Of a stretch of DNA of 64,000 bases, positions 21,701 to 33,700 are shown piece by piece (positions within the stretch are counted from its first letter, which is position 1; the number at the start of each line of letters is the position of its first letter). Where the stretch lies: NCBI GenBank assembly GCA_022836615.1, contig MU405256.1, forward strand, positions 206,632 to 270,631, in the 5' to 3' direction. The notes under the pieces are model-generated. The model was given only the letters and a program-made list of their open reading frames with translations. It had not been told where the DNA came from and did not search any database. This DNA comes from Annulohypoxylon bovei var. microspora. Its lineage: Eukaryota; Ascomycota; Sordariomycetes; Xylariales; Hypoxylaceae. Made by a program: the position numbers and the translations under genes.

Positions 21701-24700
21701 ACCTCTGTGGTACTGGATCCGGCGGGAAGAGTATCTGAATCTGATTGAACTATCGCAACTTGTGATTCGTCAAATACAGTAGGTTCCTGCACGATCGTTG
21801 TTTCCATGGGGCTTTTTTGATCAATATTTTGCAGTTCGGTCGGTGTCACTTCATCTAGATGTTGTTGGACATTATCAAGGTCGTCCTTGGGCGAAGTCTC
21901 CACTGGAAGCTGATCTTTGGGTTCATTAACTTCAATATCTTCAAGTATTGTAGAAACATTCGTATGCTGGGACTTTAGCTTGTCCTCTTCATCGATAGGG
22001 ACATCTGACTTTTGCTTAGACTCAACATGTTGTATAAGCTGATCTAACGGATCTATGGCCTCATCCCGGAAAGGGTCCTTTTCAGGTATCAATGAATTAT
22101 CGACGTCGCCTGATTCATCATTGTGATGGCTCTCAGGCTTTGACCAGAAGTCCGGCGGGGGCGGGATTCCCACAGATGCCCAGTCAGGGTTAAAGGTAGT
22201 ATCAGACGCAGGAAAATCGACGCCTGGATCTATCGGGGCCTCCATCGTGCTCTGTTCGGGTGACTCGGCAAGTTGAACACTTTGGCGCTTTTTCTTCTTG
22301 TCTTTCTTAGACTTCTTGGTACTAGTTGAAGTTGACACCGATTCTAATTCCTCTTTTTTAGATTGTTCAATCTCCTCGGAAACGGTACTCGGTTCGGCCG
22401 AAATCTCCGGGGTAACGGTGGGAGATGTTGGGGCTTCCTCAGCGTCAGCAAGTAGTTGACTCTGCTCCTTTACACTATCTGATTGCTCAATTGTCAACCC
22501 TATGCCATCGGGATCATCCCGCGCTTCATTCACCTGTGTGTCTCCGGCGATTGTGTCGATGTTGGTGGAAGGCTCGATTTGTGGGGTTACTTCGTCATTC
22601 GCACTATGCTGTTCATTCGTAATGGGCTGTGCATCCAAAGTTTGCGGAGCGTCTTGAGGGGCGTCTTGAGGAATATCGCTAGCGACAGGTTCATTTTGGA
22701 CAGATCCACGCTTCTTTTTCTTTTTCTTGTCCTTCTTTGCTTGCTTCTTGCTAGGCGACGACTCAGGTTCGGGAGCTTGGGCCTCCTCCAACTGATCGCC
22801 AGCTGCCGGGCTAAGATCGGAGGTGGGAATGTGGAAATCATCGACTATTTGTCTGTTCTCTGCGCCTGTCTCCACCGCCGTAAGTTCTTCCACAGATTTC
22901 GAAGACTCGGGTTCGTCAGTTAATGCAGGTGCATCGATGGTTTGACGGGTTTCCTTGCCCTCCTCTTCGTATTTCTTGCTGGAACTATCTTCAGGCAAGA
23001 CGTTATCATCACCTATTGGCTCAGCCTGATCTGCGATTGGCTCAGACACTTCGAACGTTTCTAGTTGTGTAGGCTCTGTTGACTGTAATGACTCATCTGG
23101 CTTGGAAAGCTCTTCTATTTGTATAGACCCAGCTTGATTTCCGGAATTTATATCTTGAATGACATCACCGGCCGTCTCACTTGACAATTCAACTTCCTCT
23201 ATCGTCGAAGGGGCTTCCAAGGTGGGCTTTGGCTGCATGAACTCTTCTAATTTTGTGGGCTCTTCCGCCTGTGCGAGTTCTTCTAGCCCCAAAGACTCTT
23301 CTACATTTGAGAGTGGTTCCGGTTGTGGAGGTTCCTCTAGGATAACGGGCTCTTGTATTTGTACAGGCTCTCCCAATTCCAAGGGCGCTTCCAATTGCGA
23401 GATCTCTGTTGATTGCACGAGCTCTTCTGGCTGCGGAAGTTCTTCTGATGGCGCAGGTTCAGCTTGCTCTTCAGGATTGACGGCTTGGAGGATGTCATTG
23501 GGCTTTTCGCTCGGCTGCACGGGTTCCTCTGTCTGAGGGACAGGTTCCTGGTCCTGGTTCTCTGAAGAGAGAATTGGAAGAGTGCCCTTGGCTTGATCTT
23601 CCGCAACTGGAGTCACGGCCTCTGACTGAGTAGCATTTTCGATGACAGGCTCGCTAATAATGGAAGCGGGTGTATTATCTTGGACGGGGATTGGCTCTGG
23701 CATATGAGCATCCGCTTTTGGCGTTTCTGGCTCATCTGCTAGATCAGTAGCATCGGACTTCTGACGCTTCTTTTTCCCTTTCTTGGATTTTTTACTGCTC
23801 TTCGTTGGCTCAGGCAACGAGTCGTCTCCAGCCAGCCCAGTCAGCTCTTGAGGGGGGCTTTCCTGAACTTCACTTGCAACTAGAGGCTCATCTACGATGG
23901 TTTCTGAAGGAATTATCTGAGGCGCGAGTTCCTGGACAGTGTCAGTGTCCACCGGAGTGTCCACCGGAGTGTCCAACGGAGTGCCCATGGTTTCTAGAGT
24001 ATCTTGGCGCTTCTTCTTCTTCTTCCCCTTCTTCTTGCCACCGAGTTCCTCTTGCGGTAAAGCCATTTCCTGTGGCTGCTCTACGATGGGTTCGGTGGGA
24101 AGATTTGACGATTGGGGTTCATCAGCCACCACAGTTACGGCCGATGGTTCTTGCAACGCTTCGATTTGTTCGGGTGACTTGTCTTGCGAGCTCTCAGCCA
24201 AGTTAGGCCCAGAAAGTGGAGTCTCAAGTGGAGCGATCGATGCAGGAACTTGCTGGTCCCTGGCGTGTTCACCGCTAAGTAGTACGTTGGGCTGCAGCAA
24301 TGATTCATCCACGTTGACCTGCTCCAATGATTTTGAATCCTGCACGACAGGGCTTTCCGAACTAGTCTCCATCAACGTGTGTTGTCCTTCGTGTTGCTGT
24401 TCAGCCTTTAGGTCCTCGTGCGAAATAGAAAATTCTGTCGTTTCCTCAGATTTTATAATCTCACTGGGTAATTGAACTTCCTCTAAAACTGGTTTCGGTG
24501 TTGAAAGCGCCTGCTCCTCTTGTCTAACATCGGAAGGAACTATAGGCTGATGATCATTGAGGTTATCAGCATCCGGCCCAGTTGACACCGGCACAACCGG
24601 CTCGTTCGGCGAAATGAGTTGACGAGACGTTTCCTCGTTCAGGTCGAATTCACCAAGCGCCTGGTGTTTCTCCGAGGGTATATCTTGGCTTATTGACTTC

Positions 24701-27700
24701 TCTTCGGAAGGTGGAAGGAGTTGGTGCTCAGTTTCCGTACGGTCAGCTAAGCCTTCTACATCTTCAATCGGAAGGCTATGGGGTATGTGGCTCTCAGGCT
24801 GCGGTACCGCTTCAGCTTCCTGCACGACCGGGAGGCATGGTGTTTCTACGGGAAGAGATTGGCTCTTTTCCTCTTGAGTGGGTATTTGCTCGCTCGTAAT
24901 TTCAGCCCCGGATTCCAGCTCTAAGGTTTGCGCCTTCTTTCCTTTCTTCTTTTTCTTAGACTTCTTTGGGGTAGAAGGGATCTCCTCAGGCAAGCTCGGT
25001 TGCACATCGCGCGACTCGTGGGGAGCAAGGGTATCAGGTTGATCTTGTTGGGTAGGGTCTTTGTCCAAGCTAATATCTAAAGTGTCTGCGACGACTGGTT
25101 GTTCTTGGCTTGAGGTCTGGGATTCAACAGGTAGCACGTTAGGTTTTTCTAGGATGCTTCCCTCTGTTGACTGCTCTCCTAGTTGCATTGACTCCTCTAA
25201 AGGTGTAGCGGGCTCGTCTTGGTCATTCTCAGACGACTGCTGCTTCTTTCCCTTCTTCTTCTTTTTCTTCTTTTCTTTCTTTGAGGCGCTGCTAGGGGGC
25301 TCAAGGAGTGGCGCGGGGGTTTCGACATTCTCATCCTCGACAATGGGAAGCTCTTCTTTAGTAAAAGCTGGTTCCTTTTCAATAGGGCTTGGTGCTGCTT
25401 CATCTACGCTTGGTTCCACCTCGGCGATAGGAGTCACTTGCTCAGCAACAACTGGCTCTCTTTCGATAACAGTTGGCTCTGGCTCACCGATTAGCTCAAG
25501 TTTAGAAGGAGGAGTTTCCGATTCAGCGACAGTTGATTCCGTTTCCACAGGGGGGGTCTCTTTCTCAACACTAGTAGTGTCTAACTCAGGAATAGCAGCT
25601 TCATTTGTTCCTGCTTCAGTAGTAGTTGTTTCTTTTGTCTCTGGCTCGCTTATAATTGGTTCCTCAACAGCAGAAACTACAGGCTCAACAGTGATTGACT
25701 CTGGCTTGGTGGTGAATGTCTCTGCCTCAAGAATTGGTTGCTCTAGTTGGGGGGTGGGATTCTCTGATTCGATGACAGTCTGTGGTTCAACTAAAGTAAT
25801 CTCCGGCTCAGCAGTAAGGCTCGCTAGCTGAGTATCAATCCTAGCCTCAAGAGTAGAAGGCTCGTTTTCAGTAGCAGTTGGCTCTAGCTCGGGCTCTGGT
25901 TTAAGTAGAGGCTCATTTATAGGAGTCTCTAGTTCAACTGCAGGTTCCTTCTCTACAGCACTTGACTTCTTTTCAGTTTCAGCGGGCTCTTGGGTGACAA
26001 CAGCTTCTCCTTGAGCAGGCGCTTCCTCGATTAAGCTCAGCTGGCTATCAGGCGCTTCCTGGGGAATGACCATGTCTTGTTGATCGTCTTGAGTTGGCTG
26101 CGTAGAAGTCATATTCAAGTCAATATCTTGAGTATCCGTGACAATTGGCTGGACATCAAACGATTCTTGAGGAATATTGAGATCTGGTTCAATAATTGGT
26201 TGAACACTTGATTCGATATTTGGTTCGATATCTGGTTGGTCGTCTCCAGTCGGCTGGGGGGGAATCTTATCTAAGTTAGTACCCTGGGTATCTGTGAGAA
26301 CCGGTTGGACGTCAAGCAACTCCTGAGGAAAAACAACATCAGGTTGGACATCAGGTTGGACATCAGGTTGGACTTCAGGTTGGACTTCAGGTTGGACGTC
26401 GGTCAGGATATCTGGCTGAATATCTGGTTGGTCTTCCGGTTGGTCGCCTCCGGTTAGCTGCGTGGAAGTCTTGTCTATGCTAACATCTTGGGCATCCGTG
26501 ACAACCGGTAGAACATGAAGCGACTCTTGAGGAATAATGACATCTGGTTGATCGTCTTCAGTCAGCTGCACGGGAGGCTTGTCCAAATCAGCGTCTCGAG
26601 TGTCCATAACAACTGTTTCAATATCAAGTGGCTCTTGAGGAATAACAGGATCCGGTTGGTCATCTTGAGTATATGTAATCGGTTGGACGTCGAGCGATTC
26701 TTGAGGAATAGCGGGATTCGGCTGGTCGTTTTCAGTCGGTTGTGAGGGAGTCATGTCCAAGCTAGCATCTTCAATATCCGCAACAATTGGTTGGTCTAGA
26801 CTAGGCTCTACAACCTGAGACTTGTGCTTATTCTTTTTGCCTCTTTTCGAGCCCGAGCTCACAGTCTCCTGAATAATCGAGGCTTCGGGCTCAGGTTTTG
26901 GCGTGGCAGTTATCTCTTTCGGCGTCTCCTCGGAAGGCTGCACCTCGCGCGATTCTAGACTAGAAGGCTCAGGTGCATCGGCAGCTGTGCTACTCTCTGT
27001 ATCCTTTTCTTTATCCTTGTTATCTGTGGCTTCTGGTAGTCGCCAAGGGCGAGGTAATAATCCAGTTCCCCAGCTACTCCTAAATGAATTGAGCCAGCCC
27101 CCTTGATCTAGGCGTTGAAATGGTGATGGCATCACTCGTCTTGTGTCGGAATTCTCTGCTTGCCTGGAGGTTTCTTGCACTTCATCCTCGAGATCTTCAA
27201 CTGGAACAGATTCTTCATCTTGCCTAGTCGTGGGAAATTGTTCAGTGGCATTGCTACTAGGACGAGCCTCCTGTTGGACCTGGGGGACTTCGGCGTCTGT
27301 TGAAATTTCCGGTAGTATTTCTTCGTCCTCGATCCATTTTCTCTCCTGTACTTGATCATCACTTTGAGCCTGCTCTAGTAGAGAGATTGTCTCGTTTGTC
27401 TCGGTATCCTCGATGTGGCTCAGAGCAGTGTGTAAAGTATCAACCGACTTCGACGCTTCAGCTTCGGGGAAGAGGTGTGAAACGAGCATATCCTTATCTT
27501 GCGCCTCAAGAGAATCAACAAAGTCATTCTCCTGATTCAGATCACGGTCTTCATGAACAGTCGCAGGCTCCGGTTCTCTCATAGTAGGCTCCGTTGTTTC
27601 TATTTTGGGGACAACAACCTCCACATTGCTTTCAAGGGGGGTTTCCGCAGTCGCATTTAGATCCGTTCTTTCCCAAGTCTCCGCAAGTGCGGGCTGGCTC

Positions 27701-30700
27701 TGAGGGAAATGAACATCACTATGCCGCTTGGCTGTGAGAGGTGAGAGCTCATCCGCGCTAAGAGTCGTCTCTACAGGCTCGGGATTTGGCAATGGCAATT
27801 CAGCGTCTTCAGCGGCCTCTAGGATTGGCTGTTCAGGTACAGGCGCTAGGTGGAAGTCATCTACTTCGATATCTCGCTGGTGGGTAGACTCGTAGGGTAG
27901 CCTGATGGCTGGACTATCTTCTGAGGCTTGCGAGATCTCGGTGACATGTGTGGCTTCAAATGCTGGGATAGGCTCACTAGGCGTTGATACACCTAGAGTA
28001 GTATACGCTGGTGTAGTAAATGCACTATCACGCAATGACGAGTTGCGATCGGGTGACTCCGCAAGAAGACGTCTCAGTGACTGCGAGCGATGTTCGTGAA
28101 TTTCGGATTCGGAAGGTGATACGTCTCGGAGTGGCGACTCTCTTTCAGGAGAGCTTGATATCTCGAGTGATCCGATAGAACCAATCGATCCCCGCGACGC
28201 CCTCTGGAGAAGGAGTAAAGGTTTAAATTCCCGAGCGCCCTCCCAGGAGATTGGGCGTGAACGACTCCTAGACTCGCTTCCAATTTCTGAGTTACCAATG
28301 ATTGGGGAGGCCAACGGGGAAGACCTGCCATTGCTCGGCGTATGCCTGTGTCCTAGACGGAATTGTATGGGTATCGCACTTTGACTAGGTGTTCTTGGCC
28401 TAGTCGTCGGAGTTTCGTGGGCGCTGCGGCGGCGAATGTGAGAATGAATCTCGCGCAGATGTCGTTCGTGCTCGGGTGTCTCAGGGCGGCTTTCCGGGAG
28501 ATTCGGAAAGTCGTCGCTAAGCTCGGGAACAGGAGACCCAGGGCGGCTTGGAGGTAAAGGTAAGAGGTCGCCATATTTGGGATCTATGGCTGGTCGAATT
28601 TCCCGCGGAGCAATCTCAGGGTCGATAAACTCTGCTTCTAGGGGCAATGTCGATTGCCTTTCGGGAGTGGAAGGAACAATTTGGGTTTCCTCTTCTGAAG
28701 GAGCATTGATGGCATTTGAGCGGAAGTCCGAAAATGAAGGAGTGTTAGCAACGCCCATCGAGCCGACACCCGCGCCAAGGGTGTCGGCGTTATCTAAAAA
28801 AGAATTCTTCTTGTCCTCTTCAGACTTGCGTGAGCGTTCTTTCTCCTCTGCTATTCCGATGGAAGATTTAAAGCGATCAAAGAAACTAGAGTTCCCGCCG
28901 ATCCTTTTATCCTTATCCGACTTCGAGCTTTTACGATCCTTTCGGTCAGCGCCACTTGGGACGGACGCTACCGACTTGTCATCGTCCGGAATGTCGAATT
29001 TTGCTCTGCCTTGGCCCGGTCGTTGGTCGTCGTAACGACTAGGATCTGATAATATAGAACTGATTTCGCGATCCGAAGAATCGAATCGATCCTTCCCTCG
29101 ATCAGGAGGTTCGCTTTCACCAGGCTTACCGTCATCTTCGGGGAAGCCGCCAGGCGTGCTTGACCTCTTCTTCTTCTTTTTGCCCTTCTTCGGACTATCC
29201 GCCCCTATATCAGAGACTGGAGCCGACCTTGATGGCGAATCGTAAACCCCGCTGTCACGTTTCGACTTTCTCGAACTTGACACAGAAACTTCAGACGGAG
29301 CTGCCGAGCGAGAAACCGGCGTCGAAGGCAATTCCTCATGTATAGTTGAATCGCGCTTGGACTTCTTCTTCGACTTTTTTGGTGTGCTCGGTTCCCCTTC
29401 CGTGACAGTCGTCTTTTCGCTTCTCCAGTCACTGAAAGGTTCAGTCACCTCCTTCGGGCTCTCGACGATATACTCGGAAGATTCTACGCGCGATGGGGAG
29501 TCATAGGTAATGGAGTCTCGCTTTGACTTTCTCGATTCCTTAGGTGTATCCCAATCAGCAATGCTTTGGGCGGGTGAAGCTGCAAACTCGTCGTCGATAG
29601 TACCGCGTCTACTCCTTCTCTTGTTAAACAAGTTCTGGTCGTCATCAGGAACAGAAGTAGTGTCAGGCTCGGTATCTCTCCTGACAATCTCGAGAGAGGG
29701 CTCCGAAATCAGTACAGATCTCGACGGCGAATCGTAAATTTCACTATCACGTTTCGATTTCTTTGTGCTCTTCTTCGGCGTGCCCCATTCTTCTTCGGTT
29801 GCAGGGATGCTGTCGGCGTCGACTACTCGGTAAGAGCTTTCCATCGAAAGTTCCGATAATGGGGCAGGCCTAGAAGGAGATTCGTATGCTCCAGAATCAC
29901 GTTTAGACCTCCGGCTGTTTTTCCTCGGCGAGTCCCGTTCGTCGTCAGGGATAGAGGACGCTTTGTTGTCAACAAGATCCCTGGCACGCTCTTCCAAATG
30001 CTCAGGCTTTGATACGGATCTCGAAGACAGGTCATAGATCTCTGGATCATGCTTGGATTCACTTTTGTTCTTCTGTAGATCCCATGTATCATCTAGCTGT
30101 ACGGTCTTAGCATCTTGCACGTCCTGGAAGGCATTGGCTGGGATGGTAATTGTGGGTCGTTCCATGGCCTTAGCATCTTGAACGTCCTGAAAAGCGTCAA
30201 CTGGAACTATGACCTTAGAGCTCTCTGCCACGTCGGGCTGTCGCGAGCCCTCCTGGACAACAACAGCCCTCTTCGACTTCTTCTTCTTCTTGAGGGATGA
30301 GCTTTCTTCTTCGTCGAGAGCAGCGGCCCCCATAAACTCAGCTTCCAGTTCCTGATCCTTTCGAGAGGCGTCATCGAGAGCTATGCCGTCATCTAAGCTT
30401 TGAGACCTCGCAACTTTTTCGCGTCTCTTTCTCTCCTTTTTGCTCAGCTTACTTGAAGAAGTATCCCAATCATCTTCCGCGACAGATCGTGAGGTATCCG
30501 CGGCTTTGCTGTCGTCAACGATGATCTTAGGCTTTTCATACCCATCCCGTTCGATGAACTTTTCTTGTTTGCGTCGTTCCTTTTTGTTGAGCTCGGAGAG
30601 GATTCGAGAATTATCAGTCGATATATCCTTTTCGTCGGAGGGCGTCTCGGGGACTTCGCCAATAACAAAGCCATGCTCTTGGTCATTTTGCGAAACAGCA

Positions 30701-33700
30701 GGCCTTGGAGCAACAGTTGTTCCCAAGTCGATCACTGATTCTACAAATGGCACTTGGTACACACCCGGATCATTCGAACCAGGTGGCGAATCCCGTCTAT
30801 GGAAGCTCACGTCGTCAATGACAATGTTAGGATCGAAGCCACTGCCCTCGAGCGCCGCAGCTATGTTTGCCGTGAAAGCGGGATCCTCGGCAAATGTCCC
30901 GGGCATTTGGGCACTCCTCAGGCTAGATGGTTTCGGACCCGGAATGGGTGGGCTATCATAAGCGCTCTTGATTTCAGCTGAGGCTCTGCGATTCGTCTGG
31001 TCCCTTGAAGCACGTCTAGTTTTAGTAGGATCGGTATCTACAACACGGTCTGAGATGCCCGAAGATGTAACTTCGTCATTAGCGCCGCCAATAGCTGCTG
31101 TAATCTTGTCCCAGGTACTTCTCCTCCGTGCTCTTGGTGTCGTAGCTGGTGTCACAATCTTGGCCCCCGAATATGGATCATCCTCTCTTTCGGGGCTTTC
31201 TACAACATAGTGCTTCGTCTGGTTTTCGCCCCAGCTGACAACTTTCGGGGTTGGTGGCGCTGGAGATATTTCAACACCGGACTCGGTCACCGTATCGGGA
31301 GTAGGCTTGGATCTAGGAACATCTACTTTCTTCGCGGATACAGAGGACTCTTTCGCCGACCATTTATCCTCTGGCATGGGCGACGGGACAGGCGTAGGTC
31401 GCACGATGTTGAGCATTGGCCGTTCGCGCTCAGCCGAAGGGTCTCGTACCTTGAACAGAGGCGGCTCTGAGAGGCCTTTAATGTCGGGAACTCGGAAGCG
31501 AGAAAGCTCATTGGGATGTTGCAAGACGTTATCGATGCGGACATCAGCATCGGGGCCATCGTACGGACTCTTTCTTTTTGGATGATCCATTTCTGGAGGT
31601 TGCACGATCTCGACAGCAGCCTTTTTCCGTTCTCGCTTCTTCCATTTATCCACAACTGAAGACTCAGCACTGGCACGGGTTCGTTCATCTTCCTCCTTTA
31701 TTCGGCGTGCAAGTTCCGCCTCCCGGTAGTAGCGGTTGGCGTCTTCTTGAACGGTGTCTCTTTCACGCTTCGGGGATTCGCCTCGACGCGATCTATTCCT
31801 AGAACTAGCATCACCACCTCGACTATGACTACGCCCACGGCGCTCCTCAGCAAGTACCGCTGCGGTAGCAGCAGCAAACGCTGCTCCACTAACGGGGGCA
31901 GTCGCATGCTCGGTAGCTTCGTACACGTCATGCGCATCACGGAGCTCCCGCTCGTAAGAATCCCTCCGACTAAGCCTTTCTTGAGAGCGGGTGTCGTCTT
32001 GCCGGAGCTCGAATCTGGAGAAATCGGGTTCCCGATCCACAGTGACTACATTTGGCGTCAAGGGCCGTTTCGGCGTCGTGTAAAGGGGAGTTGGAAAGGC
32101 GTCGTCAGGTACTTGAAACTGGAAGGGGTCGATAGGGCCATCTTGAGGCGGATAACCCGAACCTTCCAGGCGTTTATAATTTTCCACAGTAGAGCGACTA
32201 GCGCGGTCTTTATCGCGGCGTCTATCACGAGTCTCTTCTCCGCTGACCTCTCTATGGTCAATTTCCTTGTCCTCTTTCCGCTCATCCTCGCGTCTATCAT
32301 GCACATTATCATGATCATGATCGTGATCGTCACGACGACGCTTCTCTTCGGACTCCCGTTTTAATTCAGGTACTACCTTTTCCCGCCAAAGCCTCTCTCG
32401 TTCGGATTCTCGATCCAGCTCAGAACGTTTTTCCCGTCGGCGTTCGACGCGCTCTTCACGGGCTTCACGACTTTCACCAAGATCCTCGTGACTCTTTCGT
32501 TTCTCGTTCCTCTCATCCTTGAGACCAGCATCTGAGCGTTTTGACCGGCGTTTACCATCGCGATCGCGTCTACCCTCACGCCTGTCGCGATCATCTCTTC
32601 GACCAGAACTTAACGCTGCACCTATTGCTGCTCCAGCTACGCCAGCAATAGCAGCCTCCCCAATCGCACTTTTAGACGACGAGCGCTCCGAGTATCCAGG
32701 ATCAGTTTCCACAGAATCAAGAACTTTCCTAGAAACCGGTGCTATGGGCCTCGGCTGTTGTATTGGGGGTGGCTGTATAGGTACTGGCGCAGGTCGAGCT
32801 CGGGTGGGAAGCTCTCGTAGACTGGATACTACAGACCCTCCTGCGTCGAAGTTACCTGGGTCGGATGTTGGAACAGGATATAGGCGTTGCAATGGGCGCG
32901 TCTCAGACAAAACTTCACTAGGTGGGATTGAGGGTTCGTATGGTCGACGCGGAGCACTAATCGAGGATCGATCAACTTTCTCGAACCCGCAAGGAGTCTC
33001 GACATAACCGTGGAGAGAGTTCACAGGTCCGAAGAGATTAGGGTCAACCACTGATGGTTTCCGGTGGAGAGGCGGGCTTTGCTGTGGAGATTGGAGGGAA
33101 CGAGGGGAGCTCAGGAGGCGAGGAGGCGATTGAGGCGGTGGTGCAGCAGGAGCTGGTAAGCTAAGGCCCGAGCCGTATGCTAGTCCAGAGTCAAATTCTG
33201 AGCTAGACGAGTCATCATCATCATCATCAGCAGACTCCCACTCAGAATCGTCTGGAGAAGAATCACGGCGCGGTTTAGAGCTACCGATCCCCCTGTTCGA
33301 GTTCCCACTATTCGTTCGACGAAAGTGAGTCAGTGCCGCAGCCGCGCCAACCAGTGTCGAAGGCCGGTTTCTCCCAGCTGCCCTAAGGTCCTCGGCATTT
33401 TGTTGTCTAGCAATCTCAGCAAACTTCCTTCCCAATTCAAGTATCTCCTCATCGGTCTGTGCGCGTCGCGAAAGCGAAGGCCTCCCATGGCTACTGGTGG
33501 GAGGACTGAACTCGCGACTCCTGCGCTTCTCGATATAACCTTTTCCGTAGGCAAGATCAGAACCCACAGACGACGAAGAGGAGTTTCCAAATCGGAGAAG
33601 ACGCTTCTTCTTCTTCTTTACGCGATGTTGCTTCTGTCCGCCACCAAAGAATTTACCCAAACCAAATCTCTGCAAGGGTCGGGAGATATTTAATAGGGAG

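Noticed and set aside
15794..33693. Dozens of + strand frames inside the leashin locus (for example 25061-25831, 31747-32364)
   Set aside because: All are shadows of the 18-kb minus-strand frame; Ser/Thr/Val-rich translations mirror Glu/Pro/Lys codons.
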